23,216 bases of DNA from Clostridia bacterium (GCA_024404065.1 JAKSQR010000010.1:1-23216); one strand, 5' to 3'; positions 1 to 8,085 are shown, numbered from the stretch's first letter. Program-made: numbers and translations. Notes: generated by a model from the sequence alone, not told the origin.

Positions 1-1136
1 TCACGGATAATACCACGCACTGTAGAGCCTATGTGCATTACGTGAGAGTAACGCTCAATTGAGTGAAGCTTCTCAACCTCTACTGTGCCGAATTTTGAAA
101 TTTTACCAAGGTCATTTCTGCCTAAGTCTACAAGCATATTATGCTCTGCAAGCTCTTTTTCGTCAGAGAGCAAATCTGCCTCAAGGGCTTTATCCTCTGC
201 ATCTGTTTTACCACGTGGTCTTGTGCCTGCAAGGGGGAAGGTGTGAAGCACGCCATTTTCAAGCTTTACAAGAGTTTCAGGTGATGCACCTGCTACCTCA
301 ACATCTGTGCCGCTGAAGTAGAACATGTATGGTGAAGGGTTAAGGGTACGAAGCACTCTGTAAGCATTAAAGAGTGAACCCTCAAAGGGTGCCTCAAGTC
401 TGTTTGAAAGAACAATCTGGAAAATGTCACCCTCTTTGATGTGACCCTTTGCCTTCTCAACCATTTCGCAATACTGCTCGCAGTCAAAAAGAGGCTTAAA
501 TTCACCTAAGATATGACCCTTATCATTCTCCTTCTTTTTGCCGTTTACAAGCAAATCTCTCATCTGCTTAAGCTCATATACAGCTTTGTTATATTCGGTT
601 TCAATATCATCAAGTCTTATATTTGAAATAAGCACTATCTTCTGACGGAAATTATCAAAGGCTATTACCTTATCAAAGAGCATTAAGTCTGCGTCCTTGA
701 AGTTTTCGCTATCCTCAACATTACGCTTTGCAGTAGGCTCTGCATAGCACATATAGTCATAGCTGAAGTAACCTACCAAGCCGCCTGTAAATGAGGGAAG
801 GTAGTCAAAATGAGGGCTTTTATAATCTGCTATTATCTGCCTTAAATACTCTGATGGGTTATCAGTTTTAACGGTGATATTGCCCATTTTCATTTCGCCA
901 TCTGTAACACTGATTGCCATTTTGGGGTCATAACCGAGGAATGTATATCTGCCCCATTTTTCCATCTCTGCTACAGACTCAAGCATATAGCAATGGGTAG
1001 ATACATTCTTGAGAATGCGCATAGCCTCAATGGGTGTACAGATGTCGGAAAGAATTTCGCAGCTTACGGGGATTACTTTATACTCACCCTTTGCAGCAAG
1101 CTTTTTTACATCTTCAATCTCAGGTAAAAATTTCAT
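1..1136 (-). CDS. trpE: Anthranilate synthase component I, C-terminus off the left edge
   Basis: Aminase/synthase subunit that turns chorismate into anthranilate, the first step of tryptophan synthesis; it normally works with a TrpG glutaminase. I translated 378 codons in the reverse frame; the end lies outside the window. The N-terminal part carries MLES at residues 51-54, matching the LLES tryptophan-feedback motif, and NPSPYMFY, the second feedback element. The chorismate-binding core follows with ASPETLV, AGTRPRG, DEKELAEH and LVDLGRNDLG. The start ATG at 1136-1134 is preceded by an AGGAGG ribosome site seven bases upstream. The NPSPYM and feedback motifs favour TrpE over PabB or isochorismate synthase. 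Expression is governed by the T-box leader directly upstream. Other trp genes would be expected just beyond the left edge, but I cannot see them. Confidence 0.95.
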   Translation of the reverse strand, partial: MKFLPEIEDVKKLAAKGEYKVIPVSCEILSDICTPIEAMRILKNVSTHCYMLESVAEMEKWGRYTFLGYDPKMAISVTDGEMKMGNITVKTDNPSEYLRQIIADYKSPHFDYLPSFTGGLVGYFSYDYMCYAEPTAKRNVEDSENFKDADLMLFDKVIAFDNFRQKIVLISNIRLDDIETEYNKAVYELKQMRDLLVNGKKKENDKGHILGEFKPLFDCEQYCEMVEKAKGHIKEGDIFQIVLSNRLEAPFEGSLFNAYRVLRTLNPSPYMFYFSGTDVEVAGASPETLVKLENGVLHTFPLAGTRPRGKTDAEDKALEADLLSDEKELAEHNMLVDLGRNDLGKISKFGTVEVEKLHSIERYSHVMHIGSTVRGIIR

Positions 1137-1154
1137 AATTGCCTCCTGATAAAC

Positions 1155-1189
1155 AAAAAATCCTTGACAGAAAAAGCTCTGTCAAGGAC
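1155..1189 (-). terminator. T-box-controlled terminator before trpE
   Basis: An 11-bp perfect stem (TCCTTGACAGA paired with TCTGTCAAGGA) with a short loop, followed on the minus strand by six U residues. The 5' arm lies close to the T-box sequence, consistent with mutually exclusive antiterminator and terminator forms. Confidence 0.9.
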
Positions 1190-1422
1190 GAATTTTATAA
1201 ATCCGTGGTGCCACCTTGATTCACGATAAAATCGTGCACTTTACGGTTACCAACATAACCTTGCAACTGACGTATGCCTCACGTCACAGAATACTCTGCC
1301 TTAAGCATTTCACTGTGCCCTCAGCGGCCCATTATGACAACCTGTTACCTGCCCGGCTTTCACCTGCCCGGACTCTCTGTAAGGACATAATTGCCTTTAC
1401 TCCCGCTTCATCGGTTTTAGTT
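1155..1422 (-). promoter_or_regulatory. T-box riboswitch, tryptophan specifier (UGG)
   Basis: Leader of trpE that senses uncharged tRNA-Trp. Read on the minus strand, the stem I base is formed by AGCGG and CCGCT. An AGTA motif lies in the 5' side of the specifier loop. Above it ATTATG pairs with CATAAT. The codon left unpaired at 1331-1329 is TGG, followed by a G, which is the expected specifier position. The T-box sequence AAGGTGGCACCACGG lies at 1217-1203 and carries the TGGNACC core that pairs with the tRNA acceptor end. A Rho-independent terminator then follows and trpE starts 19 bases after its U-run. The tryptophan codon agrees with the downstream gene, so the assignment is internally consistent. 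Confidence 0.93.
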
Positions 1423-1428
1423 GACTAA

Positions 1429-1457
1429 AAAATAGCACAAAAAACTATGTTTGTCAA
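1429..1457 (-). promoter_or_regulatory. Sigma-A-type promoter of the trp T-box/trpE unit
   Basis: TTGACA at 1457-1452, a 17-base spacer and TATTTT at 1434-1429. The predicted start near 1422 places the T-box stem I immediately downstream. Confidence 0.75.
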
Positions 1458-1497
1458 CAAATATTTATAATTTGATTCTTATTATTTATTTAAGAAA

Positions 1498-3006
1498 TTA
1501 CATTTCTTTCATTCTTTTTTCTTCAATTTCTCTTTGAGCGTCTGCTTTAACCTTGCCTGAGAAATCATTGAAGAACATAGGAATTATTGTAAGCAGGAAG
1601 CCTACAGCAGGTACTATTGTAACAAGTGCCAAAAGCATTTTTTGTGTTTCAGGTGTCTGCTGATAGAAAATCTGCCTGCCTGCGTTATCTACAAGGGATT
1701 TATTAACAGGCATAAAATCTGTTCTGTCTAAAAGCTGACCAAATACAAAGGTTGCAATAGCTGCATTTACCTTTGATAAGAAGGTCTGGAATGAGAAGCA
1801 GACACCTTCGTGCCTCTCCCCTGTTTTCCACTCCATATAATCTACGGAGTCTGCAATAAGTGCGTATGTGATAACGTTGTAAATACCAAGGGGAATGCCC
1901 ATTAAGAAAAGGAATACCCATAAGAGGTAAATATTTATCTTTGTAACTTCCTGCGCAAAAATCACATAGCAAAGGGCATGTACAACAAGGCCAAAAACTG
2001 CTGAGCCGATATAAATCTGCTTTAAGCTGAATTTTTTGCGAAGCATGGGGAAAACAGCCATTGCAGGCACCATACCTACACCAATGGCAACTGTAAGTGT
2101 GGTTACGATTGTACCACGGGGAATAAAGAAGCCGTTGTATGCAAGCTTTGCATCTACATTATCTACAAGTATGCTCTGTGCACCGGGCAGGAAATCCTTG
2201 AAAATCTTGCTGAAATCTGTGAAATTCTGAATTATGAGATAGTTGCCTACATAGTCAGCACACTGGTTTGCAGTAACCATAGTTGAGCCAAGTATTGAAG
2301 CAAAAATTACAATGATGAGCAGCTTATCCTTTGCAAGCACATTAAAGGTTTCCTTAAATGATGGGGTTTTGTCCATCTTGCTTACTCTCTCATTTGAAAC
2401 AAAGAAAATAAGTATGGAAAGGCAGCAGCCTAAGGTTGCAAATAAAAGTGCGCCAACAAAGAAGCCTCTGTTGTAGCCCATCTTACTCTGATAAAGCACA
2501 GGTACAAGCACTGCAGGTAAAATACCACCGAAGGTAGAGCCAAGGCGTGCAGTGGAAATAAATGATGTACGCTCACTTTCAAGGGGAGTGATTACTGATG
2601 AAAGGCCCCAGAAGGGTACATCCTGAATTGTGAAAGCAACACCCCATATAATATAGGTGATAAGCGCCCATACAAAGGCTGCTGTTGAGCCCTGCTGGAA
2701 TGGAGCGGTAAAGAGCAAAACTGTGCTTATGGCAATAGGCACAGGAGCAAATAAAAGATAGGGTCTCATCTTGCCCCATTTAGACCTTGTGCGGTCAACT
2801 ATCATACCCATTACGGGGTCATTAAGGGCATCAAATACTCTGCCTATAAGTATGATTGTGGTGCCCTGCTTTAAGGTAAGGCCTGCACCATTCTGAAAGA
2901 ATACCAGAGTAAACATACTCATAAGAGTATAAATACCGCTTCTGCCAAAAGCACCTACTGTAAAGCAGATGCGTTCCTTCATTGTCAAATACTTTTTGTT
3001 TTCCAT
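1498..3006 (-). CDS. GPH-family (MelB-like) sugar:cation symporter
   Basis: Twelve-helix major facilitator protein of the glycoside-pentoside-hexuronide:cation symporter family, 502 residues. The signature region DALNDPVMGMIVDRTRSKWG near the N-terminus, including the cation/sugar-site aspartates and the basic loop, is typical of MelB/XynB/UidB relatives. A hydrophilic insert of about 45 residues sits between helices in the middle of the protein. I chose ATG at 3006 over the in-frame TTG at 3018, because a GAGG ribosome site lies within that upstream stretch, six bases before the ATG. It starts 12 bases after the araD stop, so the two are cotranscribed. The substrate is unproven; the pairing with araD suggests arabinose, arabinosides or another pentoside. 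Confidence 0.88.
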   Translation of the reverse strand: MENKKYLTMKERICFTVGAFGRSGIYTLMSMFTLVFFQNGAGLTLKQGTTIILIGRVFDALNDPVMGMIVDRTRSKWGKMRPYLLFAPVPIAISTVLLFTAPFQQGSTAAFVWALITYIIWGVAFTIQDVPFWGLSSVITPLESERTSFISTARLGSTFGGILPAVLVPVLYQSKMGYNRGFFVGALLFATLGCCLSILIFFVSNERVSKMDKTPSFKETFNVLAKDKLLIIVIFASILGSTMVTANQCADYVGNYLIIQNFTDFSKIFKDFLPGAQSILVDNVDAKLAYNGFFIPRGTIVTTLTVAIGVGMVPAMAVFPMLRKKFSLKQIYIGSAVFGLVVHALCYVIFAQEVTKINIYLLWVFLFLMGIPLGIYNVITYALIADSVDYMEWKTGERHEGVCFSFQTFLSKVNAAIATFVFGQLLDRTDFMPVNKSLVDNAGRQIFYQQTPETQKMLLALVTIVPAVGFLLTIIPMFFNDFSGKVKADAQREIEEKRMKEM

Positions 3007-3018
3007 ATTATTCCTCAA

Positions 3019-3708
3019 TTATTTCTGACCGTAATATGCGTTTGCACCATGCTTACGGAAATAGTGCTTTTTCTGAATATTTTTGCTTGCTTCCTTTGCA
3101 CCAAGGGTTTCGCTCAGATATGCCATCTTAGAAACCTCTTCAAGTATAGCGGAATTTTTTGCAGCTGCATCTGCATTCTTGCCCCATGTAAATGGGCCGT
3201 GACTATGTACAAGCACACCGGGTACTGCGTTATAATCTATGCCTCTTTCCTCAAAGCATTCAACTATAACCTTACCTGTATTAAGCTCATATTCATCTTT
3301 TATTTCAATGCCGTTTAAGTCTCTTGTGCAGGGAATGGCACCAAAAGCAAAATCAGCATGAGTTGTGCCGTAAGGAATAATATCCTTTGCTGCCTGAGCA
3401 AAGCCTACTGCAAAAGTAGAGTGAGTGTGAGCAATGCCGCCTACCTCAGGGAAGCTGCGGTAAAGCTCAAGGTGAGTGGGAGTATCTGATGAGGGATTAA
3501 GGTCACCCTCAACCTTATTGCCGTCAAGGTCAAGCACTACCATATCAGAGGGCTTCATTGTGGCATAATCCACACCTGAGGGCTTTATTACAACAAGACC
3601 CTTCTCTCTGTCAATAGCAGAAACGTTACCCCATGTAAAGAGCACAAGCTTATACTCCACAAGGCTTAAATTTGCTTTGTAAACTTCTTCTTTTAATGCT
3701 TCAAGCAT
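3019..3708 (-). CDS. araD: L-ribulose-5-phosphate 4-epimerase
   Basis: Class II aldolase/epimerase that interconverts L-ribulose 5-phosphate and D-xylulose 5-phosphate, feeding L-arabinose (or ascorbate-type) catabolism into the pentose phosphate pathway. At 229 residues it is the same size as E. coli AraD. Visible motifs are TWGNVSA, IKPSGVDY, SSDTPTHLELY, the zinc-binding AHTHS (H94, H96), VHSHGPF (H170), the catalytic aspartate in TTHADFAFG (D119) and a C-terminal HGANAYYGQ tyrosine. The start MLEALK at 3708 is preferred to the ATG at 3714: AGGAG is seven bases from the former and only one from the latter, and family members begin with MLE. No araA or araB is nearby. Other class II aldolases are possible but the AraD match is strong. 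Confidence 0.93.
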   Translation of the reverse strand: MLEALKEEVYKANLSLVEYKLVLFTWGNVSAIDREKGLVVIKPSGVDYATMKPSDMVVLDLDGNKVEGDLNPSSDTPTHLELYRSFPEVGGIAHTHSTFAVGFAQAAKDIIPYGTTHADFAFGAIPCTRDLNGIEIKDEYELNTGKVIVECFEERGIDYNAVPGVLVHSHGPFTWGKNADAAAKNSAILEEVSKMAYLSETLGAKEASKNIQKKHYFRKHGANAYYGQK

Positions 3709-3728
3709 AACCATTCTCCTTTATTCAA

Positions 3729-4277
3729 TCAGCCATAAATAGCTGAAATAACAGTTGCGTAAATCTTTGCAGGGTCTTCCATAAATTTGATTTTTATATT
3801 CTCTGCCTGAGTAAAATCTGTGGTGTAAAGGGTAAGTGACATTACAGGTGCGTCATTATGAAGCACATTGCATATTACGTTATAGCCCTCACCTGATTTT
3901 ACTATTACAGCCTTGTTTGAGCCTTCATTACGGTATTTAAGCTGAATTGCTGCAGCGGCGGAAATTGCCCTCTCCTTAACAGTTGCAGGCAGCACACCTA
4001 CAAGCTCTTTAAGTGACTCTGAGCCTTTCTCTGTAAGGCAAAGCAGCATTTCATCATTTACACTTATACAGCCGTTTTCAATTAAATCTGAAATAGCCTG
4101 TGATACCTCAAAATAGTTGGCAAGGTTATTTGTGATAATTGCCTCTACCATCATTTCTGAGGTGATGGAATCTTTAAGTGACTCTATTACATACTCTACA
4201 AGTATTTTAATCTGAGTAGTATTTCTTAAACCGCCTTCGGTAACGCCTTCACCAAAAGCATTTATCTCATTATTCAT
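3729..4277 (-). CDS. DUF4364 family winged-helix-like protein
   Basis: Protein of 182 residues resembling the DUF4364 family found in Clostridia. The N-terminal half has the look of a winged helix: a helical stretch (QIKILVEYVIESL), an ANYFEVSQAISDLIENGCI segment resembling a recognition helix, then LCLTEKGSESLKEL typical of the wing and following helix. The C-terminal half is an alpha/beta region ending with conserved-looking IYATVISAIYG. No transmembrane segment is visible. ATG at 4277 follows AGGAG with good spacing. It has its own promoter and is followed 20 bases later by araD, so it may regulate the pentose genes, but that is inference. The family function is not established to my knowledge. 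Confidence 0.75.
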   Translation of the reverse strand: MNNEINAFGEGVTEGGLRNTTQIKILVEYVIESLKDSITSEMMVEAIITNNLANYFEVSQAISDLIENGCISVNDEMLLCLTEKGSESLKELVGVLPATVKERAISAAAAIQLKYRNEGSNKAVIVKSGEGYNVICNVLHNDAPVMSLTLYTTDFTQAENIKIKFMEDPAKIYATVISAIYG

Positions 4278-4294
4278 TGTATTCTCCTTAATTT

Positions 4295-4312
4295 TCAGGC
4301 GTCACAGCCTGA
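4295..4312 (-). repeat. Inverted repeat in the 5' leader of the DUF4364-araD unit
   Basis: TCAGGC and GCCTGA separated by six bases, lying just after the predicted transcription start near 4318. There is no U-run, so it is not a terminator. It could be a 5' stabilising hairpin or an operator. Confidence 0.5.
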
Positions 4313-4324
4313 TTTCAAGTGATT

Positions 4325-4353
4325 ATTTTATCATATTTTACGTTGTCTTTCAA
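4325..4353 (-). promoter_or_regulatory. Predicted promoter of the DUF4364-araD-symporter unit
   Basis: TTGAAA at 4353-4348, 17 bases, TAAAAT at 4330-4325 on the minus strand. The -35 element overlaps the TGA stop codon of truB, so this unit can be transcribed independently of truB. Confidence 0.6.
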
Positions 4354-5234
4354 CCAACATAAACTCTTTTGACATTAAGGTTTTCTGAGCCGTCATTATC
4401 CCCTATGCCTAAAAATTTACCGTCTGGTCCATACACTCTGTAAAGCCCTTTTGCTTTACAATTTTTAACCCTTTCAAGAGATAGCTCACCGCCATTGCTG
4501 AAGCGCTTTGCCTGAGCCTCTGAAACTGTAACCTCAGGGTATTCGCTGAGGGCTTTATCCACACTCATAAGCTGAAGGCTGCCATCTTTTGCTGCCTCCT
4601 CAAGCTCCTCAATAGTAACTGCTTCGCTTATATTAAATCCGTTTGCTTTTACTCTGTTTAATTTTGTAAGCACTGCACCGCAGCCAAGCACCTCTCCTAT
4701 ATCTGCAATAAGGGTGCGGATGTAGGTGCCTGATGAGCATTCCACATATATTTTATATTCGTTTTCTTCTTCGTTTACATCAGTAACCTCAAGCTTATAG
4801 ATGGTAACCTGCCTTTCGGGACGCTCCACCTCTTTACCCTCACGGGCAAGGTCATAAAGCCTTCTGCCGTTTACTGATACTGCTGAATACATAGGAGGCA
4901 CCTGAGTGATTTCTCCCTTAAATCCATCACAGGCTTTTCTGAAATCCTCCGCTGTGGATGTAACCTGACGGGTATTTGTAACCTCACCTGTAATATCAAG
5001 TGTATCGGTTGTAATGCCTAATTTAAGGGTAGCCTCATAAGCCTTATCGTGGCTTGGCAGCAGCTCACAAAACCTTGTTGCACCGCCTGCAAGCACAGTC
5101 ATAACGCCTGTTGCCATAGGGTCAAGAGTGCCGCTGTGACCTATTTTCTTTTCGTTAAGTATGCGTCTTAAAATAGCAATAGCTCTGAAGGATGTAATGC
5201 CCTCAGGCTTATTCAGCACAATAATACCAGTCAA
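4350..5234 (-). CDS. truB: tRNA pseudouridine(55) synthase
   Basis: Isomerises uridine 55 to pseudouridine in the T-loop of tRNAs. The protein has 294 residues, in the normal range. It carries the motif I segment GHSGTLDPMATGV with catalytic D38, VPPMYSAVSVNGRRLYDLAREG, CSSGTYIRTLIADIG, and a C-terminal PUA-like portion (YRVYGPDGKFLGIG). The start is an unusual TTG at 5234-5232, with AGGTGA about six bases upstream. Translation from it gives the family-typical N-terminus MTGIIVLNKPEGITS, so no other start fits. It is alone between its own promoter and that of the DUF4364 unit. Confidence 0.95.
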   Translation of the reverse strand: MTGIIVLNKPEGITSFRAIAILRRILNEKKIGHSGTLDPMATGVMTVLAGGATRFCELLPSHDKAYEATLKLGITTDTLDITGEVTNTRQVTSTAEDFRKACDGFKGEITQVPPMYSAVSVNGRRLYDLAREGKEVERPERQVTIYKLEVTDVNEEENEYKIYVECSSGTYIRTLIADIGEVLGCGAVLTKLNRVKANGFNISEAVTIEELEEAAKDGSLQLMSVDKALSEYPEVTVSEAQAKRFSNGGELSLERVKNCKAKGLYRVYGPDGKFLGIGDNDGSENLNVKRVYVG

Positions 5235-5279
5235 GTTCTCACCTCTTTTTGCCTTGAATTAAGTCTGTCAATTTTGAAT

Positions 5280-5308
5280 ATTATATATTTTTTACATATA
5301 CAAGTCAA
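5280..5308 (-). promoter_or_regulatory. Predicted truB promoter
   Basis: TTGACT at 5308-5303, 17-base spacer, TATAAT at 5285-5280 on the minus strand, about 45 bases ahead of the TTG start. The region is divergently shared with the M20 peptidase gene. Confidence 0.7.
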
Positions 5309-5330
5309 CAATACTATTTATAATGTACTA

Positions 5331-5359
5331 TTGATTTTTGAAATTCAGTAGTTTATTAT
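5331..5359 (+). promoter_or_regulatory. Predicted promoter of the M20 peptidase gene
   Basis: TTGATT at 5331-5336, 17-base spacer, TATTAT at 5354-5359. The start of transcription would fall near 5366, which argues against the in-frame ATG at 5364 being used. Confidence 0.55.
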
Positions 5360-5393
5360 ATTTATGTATTTGATTTTGAATGGAGGTTCTACT

Positions 5394-6872
5394 ATGACTA
5401 AGAAAATCCGCAGAGCAATTATAGGCACTGCCGGTGCTGCTGCAGCTGCAGTAAACGCTTACAGAGCTTATAAATTTGTACCCGATATTGTTGATTATGG
5501 CACTCCCTCAGAGGAGCATGTTGATGTTGAAAGAGCTATGAAGCACCTTTCAGAAGCTATTTCAATTCCCACAATCAGCTACCCTGAAAAAGAAAAAGTT
5601 GATTTTACACAGTTTGATAAATTCCACGCTTTCCTTGACGAAGCTTTCCCCCTTATTCACGAAAAGCTTGAAAAGGAGATAGTGCTTGAGGCAAGCCTTA
5701 TTTACCGCTGGAAGGGTACAAGAGATGACCTTGACCCCATAGCATTGCTTGCACATCAGGACGTTGTACCTATCTCAGAAGGCACAGAGCAGGATTGGAC
5801 TCATGAGCCATTCAGCGGCTTTAATGATGGCGAATTTATCTGGGGTCGTGGCGCTCTTGATATGAAAAACCACCTTATGGGCGTTATGGAAGCTGTTGAA
5901 ACTCTGCTTGAAGAGGGCTTCCAGCCTGAGAGAGATGTTTACCTTCTCTTCGGTCAGGACGAAGAGGTTGTTGCAAACGGCAACGGCGGTGCAAAGAATA
6001 TTATGCTCACCCTCAAGGAGAGAGGCATTCACCTTGATGCCATAGTAGATGAAGGCGGTGCTATCCTGCCCGTAAACGTAAAGGGCGTTATTGAAAATAA
6101 GCACCTTGTTGGTATTGGTATTGCTGAAAAAGGCTACTGCGACTTTGAAATAAGTGTATCTGCAAAGGGCGGTCACTCATCACAGCCTCCTAAGCACACA
6201 GCACTTGGTCAGATAGCAGAGGTTATCAGAGACCTTGAAAATAATCAGTTCAAGGCAGAGCTTAAGCCCTTTGTACTTGACCTTTTCTCATCTGTTGGCA
6301 GAAACTGCACTTACCCTGTAAGAATGGTAACCTGCAACCTTCCTATCCTTCAGCCTCTTATGAAGACCATTATGTGTCAGATTCCCCCTGCAGCATCACT
6401 TATCCGCACCACAACCGGTGTAACAATGGCAGAGGGCAGCCCTGCAGCTAATGTACTTCCTCAGAAGGCAAGCATCATTGTAAACTTCAGACAGATGCCC
6501 GGTACAACCGTTCAGGATGTTGAAAATCATATCCGCAAGGTTGTAAGAAATAAAAATATTGAGATTAAGGCTCTTAAGACAAAGGAAGCTTCTTCCTTCT
6601 CACCCACAGACTCAAGAGCATTCAAAATTATACATGAGCTTTGCATGCAGGAGGATAAAGAAAACATCGTTGCTCCCTACCTTGTAATGGGCGGCACAGA
6701 TGCCTGCAACTATGAGCCTATCTGCGAAAACATTTACAGATACTCACCCTATAAAGCAGGTGTTGACCTTCTTCTCTGCACTCATGGTACTAACGAAAGA
6801 ATCCCCTGTGAGGCTATCGGCCCCGGTGTTGCATTCTTCAAGAGATACATTAAGAAAGCTTCAGCTGAATAA
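5394..6872 (+). CDS. M20-family metallopeptidase, carboxypeptidase S / PM20D1-like
   Basis: Di-zinc hydrolase of peptidase family M20, 492 residues, of the subgroup that includes yeast carboxypeptidase S and animal PM20D1. Predicted metal and catalytic residues are all present: AHQD (H121, D123), GALDMKN (D156), QDEEV (E190, E191), DEGG (D219) and THGTNE (H464). A dimerisation domain with KGGHSSQPP lies in the middle. The N-terminus has three basic residues followed by an Ala/Gly-rich hydrophobic stretch (about residues 6-20), probably a membrane anchor or uncleaved signal. ATG at 5394 follows GGAGG by seven bases; the upstream ATG at 5364 lacks a site. It probably releases or recycles amino acids from peptides or N-acyl amino acids; the substrate cannot be read from sequence. 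Confidence 0.87.
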   Translation: MTKKIRRAIIGTAGAAAAAVNAYRAYKFVPDIVDYGTPSEEHVDVERAMKHLSEAISIPTISYPEKEKVDFTQFDKFHAFLDEAFPLIHEKLEKEIVLEASLIYRWKGTRDDLDPIALLAHQDVVPISEGTEQDWTHEPFSGFNDGEFIWGRGALDMKNHLMGVMEAVETLLEEGFQPERDVYLLFGQDEEVVANGNGGAKNIMLTLKERGIHLDAIVDEGGAILPVNVKGVIENKHLVGIGIAEKGYCDFEISVSAKGGHSSQPPKHTALGQIAEVIRDLENNQFKAELKPFVLDLFSSVGRNCTYPVRMVTCNLPILQPLMKTIMCQIPPAASLIRTTTGVTMAEGSPAANVLPQKASIIVNFRQMPGTTVQDVENHIRKVVRNKNIEIKALKTKEASSFSPTDSRAFKIIHELCMQEDKENIVAPYLVMGGTDACNYEPICENIYRYSPYKAGVDLLLCTHGTNERIPCEAIGPGVAFFKRYIKKASAE

Positions 6873-6883
6873 TAAATACATTT

Positions 6884-6920
6884 CAAGGTTCTGTGATTTA
6901 TATCTCAGAACCTTGTTGAT
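6884..6920 (+). terminator. Hairpin after the M20 peptidase gene
   Basis: Perfect 10-bp stem CAAGGTTCTG/CAGAACCTTG (6884-6893 with 6906-6915) and a 12-base loop, followed only by TTGATT. It is probably a weak terminator or partial attenuator, because no clear separate promoter is seen before the next gene, which starts 20 bases after the stem. Confidence 0.55.
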
Positions 6921-6934
6921 TACAGGTAACTGAA

Positions 6935-8047
6935 ATGAAAACTATTCTTGTAGCCCCTGATTCATTCAAAGGCACACTCTCTGCACAGCAGGTGTGCGAT
7001 ATAACCGAAAAAGCCTTCAAAGACACAATAGGTGAGTGCAACATAATAAAGCTTCCCCTTGCCGATGGCGGTGAAGGGCTTTGCGAATGTATGCACAAAA
7101 TATGTGGCGGAGATATTAAATCTGCTGCTGTTGCAGGAGTTTTCGGCGAGCCTATGCAGGCTGAATACCTTATGCTCTCTGACGGCACTGCCGTAATTGA
7201 AATGGCAGCCTCAGCAGGATTACCCCTTGCAGGCGATAATAAAAATCCCTGCCTTGCCACAACAAAGGGTGTAGGTGAGCTTATGCTTGACGCTGTAAAG
7301 CAGGGAGCAAAAAAGATTATGCTGGGTCTTGGTGGCAGTGCTACAAACGACTGCGGCACAGGTATGGCTTACGCTTTGGGCTGGAGATTTTATGATGAAA
7401 ACAAAAATGAACTCTTCCCCGTTGGCGGTAACCTGCAGGAAATCAAATCTTTTTCTGCGCCTGAAAAGGCATTTCCCATTCCCGTTGAATGTGCCTGCGA
7501 TGTAAAAAATCCTCTCTATGGCAAAAATGGTGCCGCTTATGTTTTCTCACCACAAAAGGGTGCAGATGAAGAAATGGTTAAAAGGCTTGATGATGGCCTT
7601 AAAAATATGGCAGAGATCATCCTCTCTGAAACAGGCAGAAATGTTGCGGAAATTGAGGGTGCAGGTGCTGCAGGCGGGCTTGGTGCAGGTGCGGTTGTTT
7701 TTGCAGGTGCAGTCCTTCGCAAGGGCATTGAGATAATCCTTGATACATCTGGCTTTGATTCACTTTTACCTGAGGCTGATTTAGTAATAACAGGTGAGGG
7801 CAGACTGGACTCACAATCCGCTCAGGGAAAGGTTATTTCAGGCGTTGCAAAAAGAGCCTCTGAAAAGGGCAAAACAGTAGTAACCCTATGCGGCTGCAAG
7901 GGTGACGGAGCAGAGGAAATACTTAACCACGGAGTAAGTAAAATGTACTTCTGCTGCAATGAGCCTAAGCCCTTTGAGCAGGTAGTTAAAGACTGTGAAA
8001 AGGACCTTTACAATGCGGCCCTTCTCATAGCAAAAGATTTTAATTAA
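6935..8047 (+). CDS. Glycerate 2-kinase (GlxK/GarK family)
   Basis: Phosphorylates D-glycerate, giving 2-phosphoglycerate in the GarK/GlxK type, and so links glycerate from serine, glyoxylate or sugar-acid breakdown to glycolysis. The 370-residue length fits the family. The N-terminus MKTILVAPDSFKGTLSA is nearly diagnostic; LADGGEGLCE, LGLGGSATNDCGTGMAYALG and the late DLVITGEGRLDSQSAQGK are further family blocks. A Gly/Ala-rich stretch around codons 242-262 comes from repeated GCAGGTGC-like codons. The ribosome site is weak (ACAGGTAACTGAA), so translation may depend on read-through from the M20 gene. A strong terminator follows. Confidence 0.93.
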   Translation: MKTILVAPDSFKGTLSAQQVCDITEKAFKDTIGECNIIKLPLADGGEGLCECMHKICGGDIKSAAVAGVFGEPMQAEYLMLSDGTAVIEMAASAGLPLAGDNKNPCLATTKGVGELMLDAVKQGAKKIMLGLGGSATNDCGTGMAYALGWRFYDENKNELFPVGGNLQEIKSFSAPEKAFPIPVECACDVKNPLYGKNGAAYVFSPQKGADEEMVKRLDDGLKNMAEIILSETGRNVAEIEGAGAAGGLGAGAVVFAGAVLRKGIEIILDTSGFDSLLPEADLVITGEGRLDSQSAQGKVISGVAKRASEKGKTVVTLCGCKGDGAEEILNHGVSKMYFCCNEPKPFEQVVKDCEKDLYNAALLIAKDFN

Positions 8048-8085
8048 AGTGTATTTTTCAAAAAGGAAAATAGCAGATTTTATAA

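Noticed and set aside
59..505. Two small open frames at the left end
   Set aside because: Both are shadows of trpE, which is open through this whole region in the reverse frame with clear motifs.
1216..1428. Small open frame on the plus strand at 1216-1428
   Set aside because: It lies entirely within the T-box leader transcribed from the other strand and has no ribosome site.
6898..7359. Minus-strand open frame over the start of the glycerate kinase gene
   Set aside because: Pro/Ser/Ala-rich shadow of a strongly conserved gene, with no family features.
7660..7715. Short tandem-like repeat of GCAGGTGC
   Set aside because: It lies in frame in glycerate kinase and encodes a Gly/Ala-rich loop expected of the protein, so it is low-complexity coding sequence.
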